From contig CALJKW010000052.1 of assembly GCA_937980205.1 (NCBI GenBank), positions 124,001-188,000 on the forward strand: a stretch of DNA of 64,000 nucleotides, read 5' to 3'. Origin of the DNA: an uncultured Myxococcales bacterium. Lineage in GTDB: Bacteria; Myxococcota; Myxococcia; Myxococcales; Myxococcaceae. Each line of letters starts with the position of its first letter. Positions within the stretch are counted from its first letter, which is position 1. The position numbers and the translations under genes were made by a program. Below the pieces are notes generated by a model, which worked only from the letters and a program-made list of their open reading frames with translations, was not told the origin of the DNA and ran no database searches. Shown one piece after another: positions 8,601 to 21,260 of the stretch.

Positions 8601-9422
8601 CGGTGTACCGTCGAGGATGACCGCGTGGTCCATGCCGCTCACGGTGCGTACGACGTACGCGCCGGCGTGCTTCAGCTCGAGGTCGAACGCGAGCAGATAG
8701 ACATCTCCCACCGGGGGCTCGCCGGAGAGTGAGAAGCGCCCGTCGGCGAACTTCAGCTCGCGCAGCTCGATGAGCCCGAACGGGCCCTGGGCCGGAGCCA
8801 CGATGCCGGTCTTCTCCGGCGGCGTGGGGTTCTCGAGCTCGAGCAGGTGGTACGCGGAGAACGGCCCCATCAACGTCGTCGTCGTCGGCACGCCCTGCGC
8901 GCGGATGACGGCGTCACGCTGCGCGCTCTCGCGCCGCGAGAGGTGGATGTTCGCCAGCGCCGCGCGCAACAGCGCTGCCGCGTCGCCCGGCGCCCCGTTC
9001 GCGAGGATGCCCGGCACGCGCGTGCTGATCAGCGCGTCGAGGGAGATGGCCGCGCCGGCCGCGTCGAACACGATGCGCGAGGCCGACGCGCACAGCGGGT
9101 GCTTCGGCGCCCGCTCGCAGAGGTCCAGCGCCGCGCGCACGGCCTCTTCCGGCTTCGAGACGCGCAGGGCGAGCAGCGCCTCGCCGTAGAGCGCGAGCGC
9201 TTCGCGCGGGTCCGAGCCGACCGCGGCCGTGAAGCGCGTGCGCGCCTTCTCCGGGTCGTTCTGCACCAGCCACGCGTGGAAGCCTGCCAGCGCCAGCGTG
9301 TGCCCGGTCGCGCGCTCGCTCGAGGCCGCCGACTCCGCGTCCTCCAGCATGGAGGTGGGCGTCTCGATGCGACGGACACACGCAGAGGCGAAGAGGACGA
9401 GGAGAACGAGTGTGCGGGACAT
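5664..9422 (-). CDS. TPR and DUF3857/transglutaminase-like lipoprotein
   Basis: A 1252-residue exported protein beginning MSRTLVLLVLFASAC (probable lipidation at Cys15). Residues of about 40-190 and 430-680 are helical repeats of TPR type (for example the EEAVRAALDLCERAP and FEDARRVLERQTKLWPRNAALHRHLADVYEHEG stretches). About 690-860 fits DUF3857, seen in the DRIHIIQKALDQSG, LKADGRVLEPE and VEVGDFVEYEY segments. It is followed by a transglutaminase-like region near 930-1010 (SRLMLGYAALKSLGFPVRIAA ... SFVWLDP, given here only in part). In active relatives the first helix begins G-D-C; here the equivalent reads AAQDRGSRL with no Cys, so this is probably a non-catalytic fold. A C-terminal DUF3858-like beta region follows. 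It is the last gene of its minus-strand run. Confidence 0.8.
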   Translation of the reverse strand: MSRTLVLLVLFASACVRRIETPTSMLEDAESAASSERATGHTLALAGFHAWLVQNDPEKARTRFTAAVGSDPREALALYGEALLALRVSKPEEAVRAALDLCERAPKHPLCASASRIVFDAAGAAISLDALISTRVPGILANGAPGDAAALLRAALANIHLSRRESAQRDAVIRAQGVPTTTTLMGPFSAYHLLELENPTPPEKTGIVAPAQGPFGLIELRELKFADGRFSLSGEPPVGDVYLLAFDLELKHAGAYVVRTVSGMDHAVILDGTPVLTRRTWDQWAPTVTSAVADLPAGKHRLMIRAAKDEAQGHLYVSVSRLDGAPAEVTFSAAAGPPPRKWERTLKVQPEAPNLYPSAASFAAALEPEVGAALARFIAATDSVTRDRDGAKALLAQLPEGFGGAAVRVLAAHVSMQDRSVPNKVAKGRATRDLEAALELDKTNVSALLDTAQLALDDGRALDALEILSQARALTKQVPAPLLMLEARAQLVLGVDAQAGLTAKKAVEVLDGFCDALTMIYDLAVRRDAIAEQQQALELVRSCPNSIGREAEHAKIRGHLELSVKLYEELLATDETHLPVATSLANIYVSMKRFEDARRVLERQTKLWPRNAALHRHLADVYEHEGKPKEALAEREKALMLDGGDLQTRRTVERMKSGKELLADSAISTEEALKAYAAAPGSEDAPGAYVLDAAAVRVFPDGSMVDRIHIIQKALDQSGIQDLAEVEIPQGAYVLKMRTLKADGRVLEPESIEGKDTVSLPGVEVGDFVEYEYLLAHGPRGPAQPGFTSASFYFQIARQPNNWSTYTVMAPAGMGMKVDAHNMSAPAPQKKGDEEVFFHEERRVPPYIPEPNGPPSGNEWLPYVTVGAGTTGNEGVVAAYADAFMDQGQITHEVREFARKAAGGKTGREAVQAVHAALMQKLLGRDSGLQLSATATAAQDRGSRLMLGYAALKSLGFPVRIAAIRTFNADPAPYLFPAEALLPYLCLRVELPDKSFVWLDPVFRFGPFGELPEMAAGRDGFLLPEPGRPLEKVKTPAARVSNGKQVKLKLELKEDGALVGEGSETYLGFGAAQLAEALESVPPDQREQALQSALSRYFGGAELSKLDLDMKREVGATVTVKYAFTSPRFARVEGKSLVFSHATFPALLGRRYIQLGQRRTPLFLDSVEESTTTATLTLPAGYVLDGPLPEVKLSCPYGKYERHEKPNGRVVSIDERYRIEMARVPPQDYDKFGQFAGEVDLVQGREMLAEKK

Positions 9423-9498
9423 CGGCGGCGCGGACCATACGCGCGGAGGCACGCCGCGTGAACACCCGGGTTCGGGTTCGGCTGGGCGCCAAGCCTGA

Positions 9499-9520
9499 GC
9501 TCCGTTCAGGCGAACGGAGC
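9499..9520 (-). terminator. Hairpin between two minus-strand genes
   Basis: GCTCCGTT (9499-9506) and AACGGAGC (9513-9520) form a perfect 8-bp stem with a 6-nt loop, 20 bp past the stop of the papain-like-domain gene and ahead of the TPR lipoprotein gene. No clear U-tract follows, so termination is inferred from position and structure. Confidence 0.45.
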
Positions 9521-9540
9521 CGGCTTCAGTTCGCGGGTGA

Positions 9541-12500
9541 CTACACTGCCGGTACCGTCACGCCCGGCGGAAGGTACCCGAAGTGTTGCATCCACAGCGC
9601 GAGGCCCTGCAGCGAGTCGGGCTCCGGCGTGCGCAGCCCGGCGGGGCCGTTCTCGATGAACTCGCGCATTCGCTCGGCGTCTTCTCCCGTCTCCGGGAAG
9701 CGCGCGTCCGCACCTTCGCCCTCCAGCTCGAGCTTGTGCACGCCGCGCTCGATGAAGTTCTGCAGCTGGCTCTCCGACAGCGTCTCGAGGTGCCGCAAGA
9801 GCTCGGGGCCCGAGATGTCGAGGTAGTCGGCCAGCGCGACGATGGCGGGCCCGGCCGAGAAGCCGTCGCCGCCGTGGTTCGACAGCTCCTCGGCGAGCTT
9901 CTGCGAGATGCCCGCGCCGCGCAGGAAGTCCTCCGACGGGCCTTCCCACTTGTTCGACTCCTGCACGCTCGCCCACTGGTTCAAGCCCAGGCCCACGGCG
10001 AGCAGCACGCCGGCGGTCACCTGTCCCCAGACCGGCACCACGTTCGACGCCGCGGCCACCGCGAGGATGCCGCTGCCGACCGCGGTGAGGCTGTGCCCGG
10101 TGCCGGACACCCAGTCTCCGTTGCGGAACGCCTCGGTCGCCGCGATGCCCGAGAGCACCGCGCTCACGCCCCCGAGCACGGCGCCCGCCGGGCCCACGAA
10201 GCCGGGAATCTTCGCCGCGTTCCCCGTCGCGCCGAGCACGAGCTCGTACGCGCCGAGACCGGTCTCGAGGGTGCCGGCGATGGTGCCGATGCGCTCCTCG
10301 AGCGTCGCGTCTCCGAAGTCGGACAGCCCGTTGATCGCGTTCACCGCGCCCAGCACCGTCGCGAAGCCGCGGAACGCCTGGCCCGCGCGGCTGTTCGGGT
10401 CGAGCGCCTCGAGCTCGTCGGTGTTCGCGCGGATGCGGTCCTGCAGCCGGCGCACCTCGGCGGGGTCCGGGTTCTCGCCGAGCGCCCCGAGCGCGCGCAC
10501 GTCGGCGTTGATCTGCGACACCAGCTCCGGGTCGATGCCGAGCCGGCCTGCATACCGCTCGAGCCCGCGCACCAGGTCGTCGTGGTTCGTCGTGTCGCCG
10601 AGCAGCCCGAGCGTCGCGCCCGAGAACAGCGTCCCGGCCATCGTGTGGTTCAACGACAGCAGGTCGTTGATGCCGAGCGCCTCGATGTCGTCGCTCGCGT
10701 ACTCGCGCACCTGCTCGTCGGAGAGCTCGATGCCCGTCGCCGCGTCCAGCCACGTGTCCTCGCCGCGGCCCTGCGCCTCGAGCGCCTCGGCGACCATCTG
10801 GCCACCCGCCGCGGTCTCCGCGATGCGCGGCAGCACGTTGATGAACGCGCGGTGCGCCGACTCGCGAAGGTCGGCGAGGTTGTCGCCGCCCATCGCCGAG
10901 ATCGGGCTGTCGGGGTCGAGCACCGCCGCGATCGCGTCGACGTTCTGCCCGAACCGCTCGGCCGCGCGCTCGAGCGCCTCGTACTCCTCGGCGTGCCGCT
11001 CGTGGAAGTCGGCGATCGCGGCCTGCTTCTGCTCCGGCGTCAGCAGCCCCTCGAAGTTGCCGACCATGTACGCGAGCTCTTCGTTCAGCTCGTCGACGCG
11101 CGACTGCGCGTCTTCGTAGTCCGAGCGCAGCGCGTCGATGCCGGTCGTCACCACGTCGGTGAGCTCGTTCGCGGCGTCGAGCTTGCCGGCCTCGGACAGC
11201 TCTTCCACCAGGTCGACCGCGAGCGTCACGCCGCGGCCGTCCTCCGCGAGCGAGTGCAGCTTGTCGTCGAGCTTCACCAGATCGCTCTGGTTCGGCACCG
11301 CCTCCGCGAGCGAGCGCGCGATCGTCTCGGACATCTCCGGGCCACCCTGATCCGCGAGGTCCGCGAGCAGCTCGACCGCGACCTCGGTGGCCTCGCCGTC
11401 ACCGGCGCCGACCGCGCGGCCGATGTGCTCGGTGAGGTACGGCAGGTACTGCTCCACGATCTGCTCGCGCGCCTCTTCGGTGCCGGCATCGAGCAGGTTG
11501 CGCGCCTCGGCCACCACCAGCTCCTCGAGGTCGGTGCCGTGCTCGTTGTCGGCGAGGCCGCGCGCGGCGTCGTGCTTGCCGATGCGCCGCAGCTCGGTGT
11601 CGAGAGCGCGCGCGAGGTCGGTCTGCCCGCCCTGCTCGATCTGCTCGAACAGCGCGTCGTCGATCTCCTCGAGCTCGTCGTCGTTTGGCAGCTGCTCGGC
11701 GAGAGACGCAGCGAGCTGTTGCGCGCCGCCGCGCTCGGCGACGTTCGCGAGGTGCGCCATCGTGTCCTTCATCACGTCCTTGTCGCGGTCGAGGTCGTCG
11801 CGCGCGGCCTGCCCGACCGTCTCCGCGATGCGATCGATGGTCGGGCGCGCCGCGGCGGTGAGCTCGGCGACGTACTCCTCGTCGCGGCCGGCAGTCAGCG
11901 ACTCGAGCTGCTGCGCCGCCGCGTTCGCCGCCGCCACCGGGTCATCGGTCTCTTCGAGCGTCTCTTCGTACGTCGCCTCGACGGCGCGCGCCGCGGCCGC
12001 CGGGTCATTCGTCGACGAAGTCGCGCCGTCCGCCACGGCCCGCGCGGCCACGTTCTCGAGCCCCAGCTCGCGGATCAGCCGATCGCGCCGCGCGCCTGGA
12101 GGCGTCGACAAGAGCTGCTCGGCCTGCTGGTCCGTCACCGTCGCCGGGTTGCCGTAGCGCGGGTTCGCCGCGGTGAACGCGGTCAGCGACGCGTAGGGGT
12201 TGTCGGGCCGGTTCGGGTCGACCACCTCGCCGTTCGCGCGCTGCACCACCGCGTGGCCCACGGGGTCTTCGCGGTCCGTCAGCAGCACGATGCGGTCGCC
12301 CGGCTGCGCGAGGTCCACCGCGCGCTCGAGGCAGTTCGCCTGTCCGTCGCCGCGGACCTCGGTGCGCAGCGAGGACGCCGACGCGCGGCGGCTCGCCAGC
12401 ACGTCCGCGAGCGAAGCCTTCGCGCGCAGGGCCGCGCCCGTCGTCGCGAGGCCGCGGTTCCGCAGCGCGGTGCCGCGCCCCGTCGACAGCTCGTCACGCG

Positions 12501-12600
12501 CAGCGACGCGCGCCGCCCGCGGCTTCGGCTTCTCCTCCGGCTTCGGAGGTTTCGGCTTCTGAATGCGGGGAGCGTCGTCGCGGCGGATTCTCGAGACCAT
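9541..12600 (-). CDS. Large helical protein with N-terminal papain-like domain
   Basis: The 1019-residue product starts MVSRIRRDD and has a Pro/Lys-rich N-terminus (PRIQKPKPPKPEEKPKP). A short module at about 85-135 reads GQANCLERAVDLAQPGD, GHAVVQ and VVDPN, with Cys90, His116 and Asp128 spaced as in papain-like (BTLCP/Tox-PL-type) cysteine peptidase folds. Residues 170-720 are acidic and strongly helical, dominated by Glu, Asp and Ala. Residues of about 800-910 are Gly/Ala-rich and hydrophobic (VLGGVSAVLSGIAA, GSGILAVAAASNVVPVWG, VTAGVLLAVGLGL), resembling paired membrane-active helices. No signal peptide is visible. The architecture suggests a secreted effector or a self-processing structural protein, but this is inference. 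The start was chosen because upstream sequence loses the protein-like composition. Confidence 0.7.
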   Translation of the reverse strand: MVSRIRRDDAPRIQKPKPPKPEEKPKPRAARVAARDELSTGRGTALRNRGLATTGAALRAKASLADVLASRRASASSLRTEVRGDGQANCLERAVDLAQPGDRIVLLTDREDPVGHAVVQRANGEVVDPNRPDNPYASLTAFTAANPRYGNPATVTDQQAEQLLSTPPGARRDRLIRELGLENVAARAVADGATSSTNDPAAAARAVEATYEETLEETDDPVAAANAAAQQLESLTAGRDEEYVAELTAAARPTIDRIAETVGQAARDDLDRDKDVMKDTMAHLANVAERGGAQQLAASLAEQLPNDDELEEIDDALFEQIEQGGQTDLARALDTELRRIGKHDAARGLADNEHGTDLEELVVAEARNLLDAGTEEAREQIVEQYLPYLTEHIGRAVGAGDGEATEVAVELLADLADQGGPEMSETIARSLAEAVPNQSDLVKLDDKLHSLAEDGRGVTLAVDLVEELSEAGKLDAANELTDVVTTGIDALRSDYEDAQSRVDELNEELAYMVGNFEGLLTPEQKQAAIADFHERHAEEYEALERAAERFGQNVDAIAAVLDPDSPISAMGGDNLADLRESAHRAFINVLPRIAETAAGGQMVAEALEAQGRGEDTWLDAATGIELSDEQVREYASDDIEALGINDLLSLNHTMAGTLFSGATLGLLGDTTNHDDLVRGLERYAGRLGIDPELVSQINADVRALGALGENPDPAEVRRLQDRIRANTDELEALDPNSRAGQAFRGFATVLGAVNAINGLSDFGDATLEERIGTIAGTLETGLGAYELVLGATGNAAKIPGFVGPAGAVLGGVSAVLSGIAATEAFRNGDWVSGTGHSLTAVGSGILAVAAASNVVPVWGQVTAGVLLAVGLGLNQWASVQESNKWEGPSEDFLRGAGISQKLAEELSNHGGDGFSAGPAIVALADYLDISGPELLRHLETLSESQLQNFIERGVHKLELEGEGADARFPETGEDAERMREFIENGPAGLRTPEPDSLQGLALWMQHFGYLPPGVTVPAV

Positions 12601-12733
12601 GGGTACCGAGGTTAACGGACGAACCGGGTCGCCGTGACCTACGTAGACCGGCCGCTTTGTCGCCCGCGGGAGACACTCCGCCTCGACCCGCGAGTCAAGC
12701 CCGCGAAGAGACCGGCTACCTCGAACCCGATGG

Positions 12734-12754
12734 CGATCCCGATCCCGATCCCGG
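12734..12754. repeat. Hexanucleotide CGATCC repeat (half element)
   Basis: Three tandem CGATCC-type hexamers ending in CGG, 3 bp from the stop of the zinc-ribbon membrane protein gene. The same 21 bases form the right arm of the perfect palindrome at 24424-24479, and the match extends to 29 bases with one mismatch when the flanking CCCGAT is included. No left arm is recognisable here, so it looks like half of the element. Confidence 0.8.
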
Positions 12755-12757
12755 CCG

Positions 12758-14023
12758 CTACTCCGCGAAGCAGATCTTCTCCCCGCCCCCATACTTGCTC
12801 GGCAGGTACAGCGGCGCGGGCCAGTCCGCCATGCTCGCGCAGTGCCGGCCCGGCGTTCGCAGCTCCCGCCACACGCGGTCGATGACGCCGCGGCCCGCGA
12901 CCCTTCTCCCAATCAGCTCTGTCGGCGACATCAGCGTTGGCGCGGTGCCCGCGCGCTTCGTCTCGTAGTCGAAGATCAGCTCGCCCTCGTTCACGTACGC
13001 GAGGCAGCCGTCCACGATGGTGAAGTGCGGCGTCTCGTCGGCGTCGAGCTGAACGTCGCCCAGCGCGCGCAGCCCCACGCCACCCGCGACCGCGCCGATC
13101 GCGAACCACACCACGAGCACCAGCACCGGCAGCGCCACCAGGCTGAACGCCGCGCGCTCGTCGGCGTCGCGGCTCTGGTGCGTCACCGAGAGCACCGACG
13201 CCCGCGCGTGCGACGCCTGCGCTTCGACGCGCGCCAGCACCGCCGGGCTCGCGAGGCTGTCCGCTCCGCAGTACTCGCACCGCAGCACGGCCGCCACCGT
13301 CTTCGGCAGCGGAGCTCCACACACGCGGCAGCCGAGGCCCTCGACTCCCGGCAGCTTCAGCGCCGTCCACCGCGCCACGATGCCGAGCGTCACGCGCGGG
13401 ACGGTGCGTGCCGCCCACAGCCCGAGCGCGAGCGAGAGGGGACCCGCGAGGAGCGCGAAGGACGCGAAGCCCTGCCAGTCGTCGTCTTCGAAGCGCCGCA
13501 CGAAGCCGAAGATGCCGGCGAGCCCCGCGGTGATGACGAGCGTCGCCGTCAGGCGCAGCAACGCGGCGCGCAGCTTCGTCTCGCGCTCCGGCAGCGTCGC
13601 GATGACCGCGGCGATCTGCCGCTCCGACTGTGCCTGCAGCTTCACCGCGGCCGCCGCATCGGCCAGCCGCTTCGCGAGCGCGGGCGGCAGCACCGTCCGA
13701 TGCTCGCAGTGCGCGCACACCGCGTGCGTCGGGTGCGAGAGCTCGAGCCGCGCCGGGCTGCCGCAGCCTTCGCACTTCACCGTCGTCGGCGGAGCGTCGG
13801 TCGTCTCTCCCGGCTTCGGCGTCCAGGCGCCCTCGGGCTGCGTCGCGGCCCGCAGCGCCTTGATGCTCGGCAGTGCGATGACCACGCTCACGCCCAACAT
13901 CACCAGCCCAAAGGGCAGCGCCTCGGTCGTGTGGCTGTCGAAGCCGAGCAGGAACAACACGAGGCCGACGCCGCCGACCACCGTCGCGATGAGAAGGCCC
14001 CAGCGCCCGCGCATGCGCCGCAC
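12758..14023 (-). CDS. Membrane protein with two zinc-ribbon motifs
   Basis: A 421-residue integral membrane protein of unknown function. Two N-terminal hydrophobic helices (GLLIATVVGGVGLVLFLLGF and FGLVMLGVSVVIAL) are followed by a zinc-ribbon at about 83-108 (CEGCGSPARLEL ... CAHCEHR). A second membrane pair lies around 155-205, with a second CxxC pair at about 225-250 (CRVCGAPLP ... CEYCGAD), and a further hydrophobic helix near 295-315. The C-terminal part is soluble and includes a YEGxx-like acidic region and ends KYGGGEKICFAE. The two CxxC pairs on each side suggest metal binding, probably structural. An alternative start is MRGRWG nine bases downstream. Confidence 0.75.
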   Translation of the reverse strand: MRRMRGRWGLLIATVVGGVGLVLFLLGFDSHTTEALPFGLVMLGVSVVIALPSIKALRAATQPEGAWTPKPGETTDAPPTTVKCEGCGSPARLELSHPTHAVCAHCEHRTVLPPALAKRLADAAAAVKLQAQSERQIAAVIATLPERETKLRAALLRLTATLVITAGLAGIFGFVRRFEDDDWQGFASFALLAGPLSLALGLWAARTVPRVTLGIVARWTALKLPGVEGLGCRVCGAPLPKTVAAVLRCEYCGADSLASPAVLARVEAQASHARASVLSVTHQSRDADERAAFSLVALPVLVLVVWFAIGAVAGGVGLRALGDVQLDADETPHFTIVDGCLAYVNEGELIFDYETKRAGTAPTLMSPTELIGRRVAGRGVIDRVWRELRTPGRHCASMADWPAPLYLPSKYGGGEKICFAE

Positions 14024-14100
14024 TTACCACCGGGGCTACCGTCCGCCGAACGGCTGGTCGAACCCCTCAGCATCGACGAGCCCGCGACTACGCCGCGCCG

Positions 14101-14159
14101 GCACATCAGAAAGTGAGTTCTGGTCCGGTAACCGGACCCATTCCTTCTTTGTGATGTGC
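14101..14159 (-). terminator. Large inverted repeat abutting the gltD stop
   Basis: Arms 14101-14129 and 14131-14159 form an imperfect 29-bp hairpin. The outer ends (GCACATCA / TGATGTGC) and the inner ends (GGTCCGGT / ACCGGACC, 1-nt centre) pair perfectly, with mismatches in the middle. It starts 1 bp from the gltD stop, so it probably ends the gltBD transcript. Confidence 0.6.
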
Positions 14160-15566
14160 TCAGCGGCCGCCGAACGGCTGGTCGCGGCCCTTCGTCGGCA
14201 GCCGAGACGGCTTCCCGCTCAAGAACGCGTCGACGTGCCGAGCGAGCTCGCGCCCGTCGCTGATGGCCCAGACGATGAGCGAGGCGCCGCGGTAGGCGTC
14301 GCCGCCGACGAAGACTCCGGGCACGTTGGTCTGGAAGCGCGAGTCGCCACGCACGTTGCCGCGCGCGTCGAGCTCGAGGCCGAGCTGCTGGGCGAGCGTC
14401 GCCGTCTCGGGACCCAGGAAGCCCATGGCCTGGATGACGAGGTCGGTCTCGACGCGCTGGTCATTCCACCACAGCGCGCAGACGCGGCCCGAGGCATCTG
14501 ACTCGAGCTTCTGCGTGCGCAGGCCGAAGCCGCGCTCGCCGCCTTCTTCCTGTGACGACGAGACGCGGAACACGAGCGGCCACTGCGGCCACGGGTTGCC
14601 CGCGGCGCGCTCCGCCGGAGGCGCCGGCATCAGCTCGGCCTGAACCACCGACGCCGCGCCCTGGCGCAGCACCGTGCCCAGGCAGTCGGAGCCGGTGTCG
14701 CCGCCGCCGAGAATCACGACGCGGCGGCCGCGCGCCGAGAGCGGAGAATCGGTGCCGGTGCGCACGGCGCGGTTCTGCGCCTCGAGGAAGTCCATCGCCT
14801 GCACGACGCCGGCGAGCTCGCGGCCCGGCACGTCCAACGTTCTCGCGCGCCGCGCGCCGATGGCGAGCACCAGCGCGTCGTGGTCGTCGAACAGCGCGTC
14901 CCACGACAGCGAGCCGCCGACGTCGACGCCGGTGCGGAAGACGACGCCCTCGGCCTCGAGCAGCGCGACGCGCCGGTCGATGACGTGCTTCTCGAGCTTG
15001 AAGTCGGGGATGCCGTAGCGCAGCAGGCCGCCGACCTGGTCCGCGCGCTCGACGACGGTGACGGCATGGCCGCGCGAGTTGAGCTGCGCGGCGGCGGCGA
15101 GGCCGGCGGGGCCCGAGCCGACCACCGCGACCCGCTTGCCGGTGCGGCGCGCGGGAGGACGCGGCACGACCCAGCCCGAGGCGAACGCGCGCTCGATGAT
15201 CTCCTTCTCGAGGTGCTCGATGGTGACCGGGTCCTGGTTCACCGCGAGCACGCACGCCGCTTCGCACGGCGCCGGACACAGGCGGCCGGTGAACTCGGGG
15301 AAGTTGTTCGTCGACGACAGCACGTCGTACGCGCGCCGCCAGTCGCCGCGGTACACCGCCGCGTTGAAGTCGGGGATGACGTTTCCGAGGGGGCAGCCCT
15401 GGTGACAGAACGGGACGCCGCAGTTCATGCAGCGGCCGGCCTGCTGCTTCGCCTGCTCGGGCAGCATCGGCAGGTAGACCTCGCGCGCGTCGTGCAGGCG
15501 CTCGGCGACGTCGCGGTGTGGGGCGTCTTCGCGCGCCCATTCGAGGAAGCCGGTGGGTTTGGTCAT
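14160..15566 (-). CDS. gltD: Glutamate synthase (NADPH) small subunit
   Basis: This 468-residue protein is the beta subunit of GOGAT, which passes electrons from NADPH via FAD to the large subunit for conversion of 2-oxoglutarate and glutamine to two glutamates. The N-terminal iron-sulphur region has CMNCGVPFCHQGCPLGN (about 46-62) and CPAPCEAACV (about 97-106). A first dinucleotide-binding motif VVGSGPAGLAAAAQL (about 148-162) binds FAD and a second, VILGGGDTGSDC (about 288-299), binds NADPH. The C-terminal GVFVGGDAYRGASLIVWAI segment closes the FAD site. Length is normal. It lies 115 bp downstream of gltB on the same strand, with a REP-like element in the gap. Confidence 0.97.
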   Translation of the reverse strand: MTKPTGFLEWAREDAPHRDVAERLHDAREVYLPMLPEQAKQQAGRCMNCGVPFCHQGCPLGNVIPDFNAAVYRGDWRRAYDVLSSTNNFPEFTGRLCPAPCEAACVLAVNQDPVTIEHLEKEIIERAFASGWVVPRPPARRTGKRVAVVGSGPAGLAAAAQLNSRGHAVTVVERADQVGGLLRYGIPDFKLEKHVIDRRVALLEAEGVVFRTGVDVGGSLSWDALFDDHDALVLAIGARRARTLDVPGRELAGVVQAMDFLEAQNRAVRTGTDSPLSARGRRVVILGGGDTGSDCLGTVLRQGAASVVQAELMPAPPAERAAGNPWPQWPLVFRVSSSQEEGGERGFGLRTQKLESDASGRVCALWWNDQRVETDLVIQAMGFLGPETATLAQQLGLELDARGNVRGDSRFQTNVPGVFVGGDAYRGASLIVWAISDGRELARHVDAFLSGKPSRLPTKGRDQPFGGR

Positions 15567-15623
15567 GACGCCACTCCACGAAGGAAGACAGAGGCGAACG
15601 GCCTGTGTTCGGGTGTCCTTCGG

Positions 15624-15667
15624 CCCGCTTCGACTGCGCGCTTGGCGCTCCGCTCAGCGTGAACGGT
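15624..15667. repeat. REP-like element between gltB and gltD
   Basis: A copy of the dispersed element in reverse orientation: CCCGCTTCGACTGCG, a short GC-rich stem region, then CTCCGCTCAGCGTGAACGG. It occupies most of the 115-bp gltB-gltD gap and could stabilise or attenuate the bicistronic message. Confidence 0.7.
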
Positions 15668-15681
15668 GCTGAACCGTCGGC

Positions 15682-20061
<4,380 letters not shown>

Positions 20062-20159
20062 GACGCGTTGAGCCATTCTCATGGCGCAGCGCGTCAGAAC
20101 GCAACTACTCCTGGCTCACAGAGCGCCAACACCGCACCCACTGCAGCCATTTCGAGGGA

Positions 20160-20435
20160 TTACCGCAAGCTGCTCAGGACGGGGAACATGGCCAGGTAGG
20201 CGGTGAGGCCGAGGGCGCCCCAGAGGAGGTACGTCTTCGGCTTCGCGGCGCGGTCGGCGCTGAGCAGCAGCAGCGCGAGCAGCAGCGGCAGCAGCATCCA
20301 CGTGAAGACGGGGTTGCCGAGCAGGCGGTCGACGCCCCTCGCCTCGCGCAGGTAGAGCAGCACCGGAGCGGCGACGAAGAAGCTGATCAGCGCGCACGCT
20401 GAAGCAACTCGAAGTGGGGACCATCGGGCCGTCAC
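20160..20435 (-). CDS. Small membrane protein, three predicted helices
   Basis: A 91-residue hydrophobic protein starting at a GTG. Helices are predicted at about 9-27 (VASACALISFFVAAPVLLYL), 45-60 (FTWMLLPLLLALLLLS) and 70-87 (YLLWGALGLTAYLAMFPVL). No family is recognised. It is the last gene of a five-gene minus operon, 12 bp after the FGE-like gene. Confidence 0.7.
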   Translation of the reverse strand: MTARWSPLRVASACALISFFVAAPVLLYLREARGVDRLLGNPVFTWMLLPLLLALLLLSADRAAKPKTYLLWGALGLTAYLAMFPVLSSLR

Positions 20436-20447
20436 GGCGGCATCAGT

Positions 20448-21260
20448 CTACCGCGCGCAGCGGAAGCCGTTGTTGTTGAAGGCGGCGTCGGGGTTCGTCT
20501 TCCCGCGCGCGAAGACTCCGTAGCCGGCGCACGCGTGCTTGCTGCACCACCAGCTGCCGCCGCGCGTGACCTTCTGCGTCCCCGCATCCGGAGCGCCCTT
20601 CGCGTACGCGTCCGCCGCGTACCAGTCGGCCGTCCACTGCCAGAGGTTCCCCGACGCGTCGTAGACGCCCCACGCGTTCGGCGGGAAGGCGCGGACCGGA
20701 GAGAGATAGACGTGTCCGTCGGCGCGCTCGTTCTTCGCGTGCGACTTCCCCTGCCACCAGTTCATGCGCCTGGGGTCGGGCTCGTCGCCCCACGGGAAGC
20801 GCGTCGAGGTGCCGGCGCGCATCGCGTACTCCCACTCGGCCTCGGTCGGCAGCCGCTTGCCCGCCCAGCGGCAGTACGCGTCGGCGTCGTACCAGCTCAC
20901 CATCGTGACGGGCAGCGCGTCGCCGTTCGCGAACACGCCCGCATCGGGTCCGAACGGCTCGCGCCACGTGGCCGCCTTCGTCTCGACCCACTCCCAGTCC
21001 TTCATGCCCTCGCGCGCGGTGAAGCCGAAGCCCTGGCGCTCGGCGGTGGTGCGGTAGCCGGTCGCGTCCACGAACGCGCGGAACTCGGCGACGGAGACGA
21101 GCGTGGCGTCGAGCTCGAACGCCTTCACCTCCACGCGGTGCGGCGGCCGCTCGTCGTCGTTCGGCGTCTTCTCCCGCCCCATCACGAACGCGCCGCCGGG
21201 AATCGGCGCGCCGCCCAGCAGCAGCGCCGCGGCTATTCCGAGAAGCACCACTCGAGGCAC
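20448..21260 (-). CDS. Exported formylglycine-generating-enzyme (FGE-sulfatase) family protein
   Basis: A 270-residue protein starting at GTG 21260 with a hydrophobic leader (VPRVVLLGIAAALLLGGAPIPGG) and then the FGE domain, beginning FVMGREKTPNDDERPPHRVEV. Family motifs include VSVAEFRAFVDATGY, PVTMVSWYDADAYCRWAGKRLPTEAEWEYA (in parts), PNAWGVYDASGNLWQW and a C-terminal GFRCAR. The segment GGSWWCSKHACAGY aligns with the catalytic GGS-Y-M-C-HRSYC region of human FGE, so both copper-binding cysteines (CxxxxC) are kept. Active FGE oxidises Cys to formylglycine in client sulfatases. The leader implies action outside the cytoplasm. The start overlaps the Cys-rich lipoprotein gene by 28 bp, implying coupling. 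No sulfatase is visible in the window. Confidence 0.85.
   Translation of the reverse strand: MPRVVLLGIAAALLLGGAPIPGGAFVMGREKTPNDDERPPHRVEVKAFELDATLVSVAEFRAFVDATGYRTTAERQGFGFTAREGMKDWEWVETKAATWREPFGPDAGVFANGDALPVTMVSWYDADAYCRWAGKRLPTEAEWEYAMRAGTSTRFPWGDEPDPRRMNWWQGKSHAKNERADGHVYLSPVRAFPPNAWGVYDASGNLWQWTADWYAADAYAKGAPDAGTQKVTRGGSWWCSKHACAGYGVFARGKTNPDAAFNNNGFRCAR

Noticed and set aside
9541..14023. Possible prophage or transposon segment
   Set aside because: No integrase, transposase or direct repeats were seen and base composition matches the surroundings.
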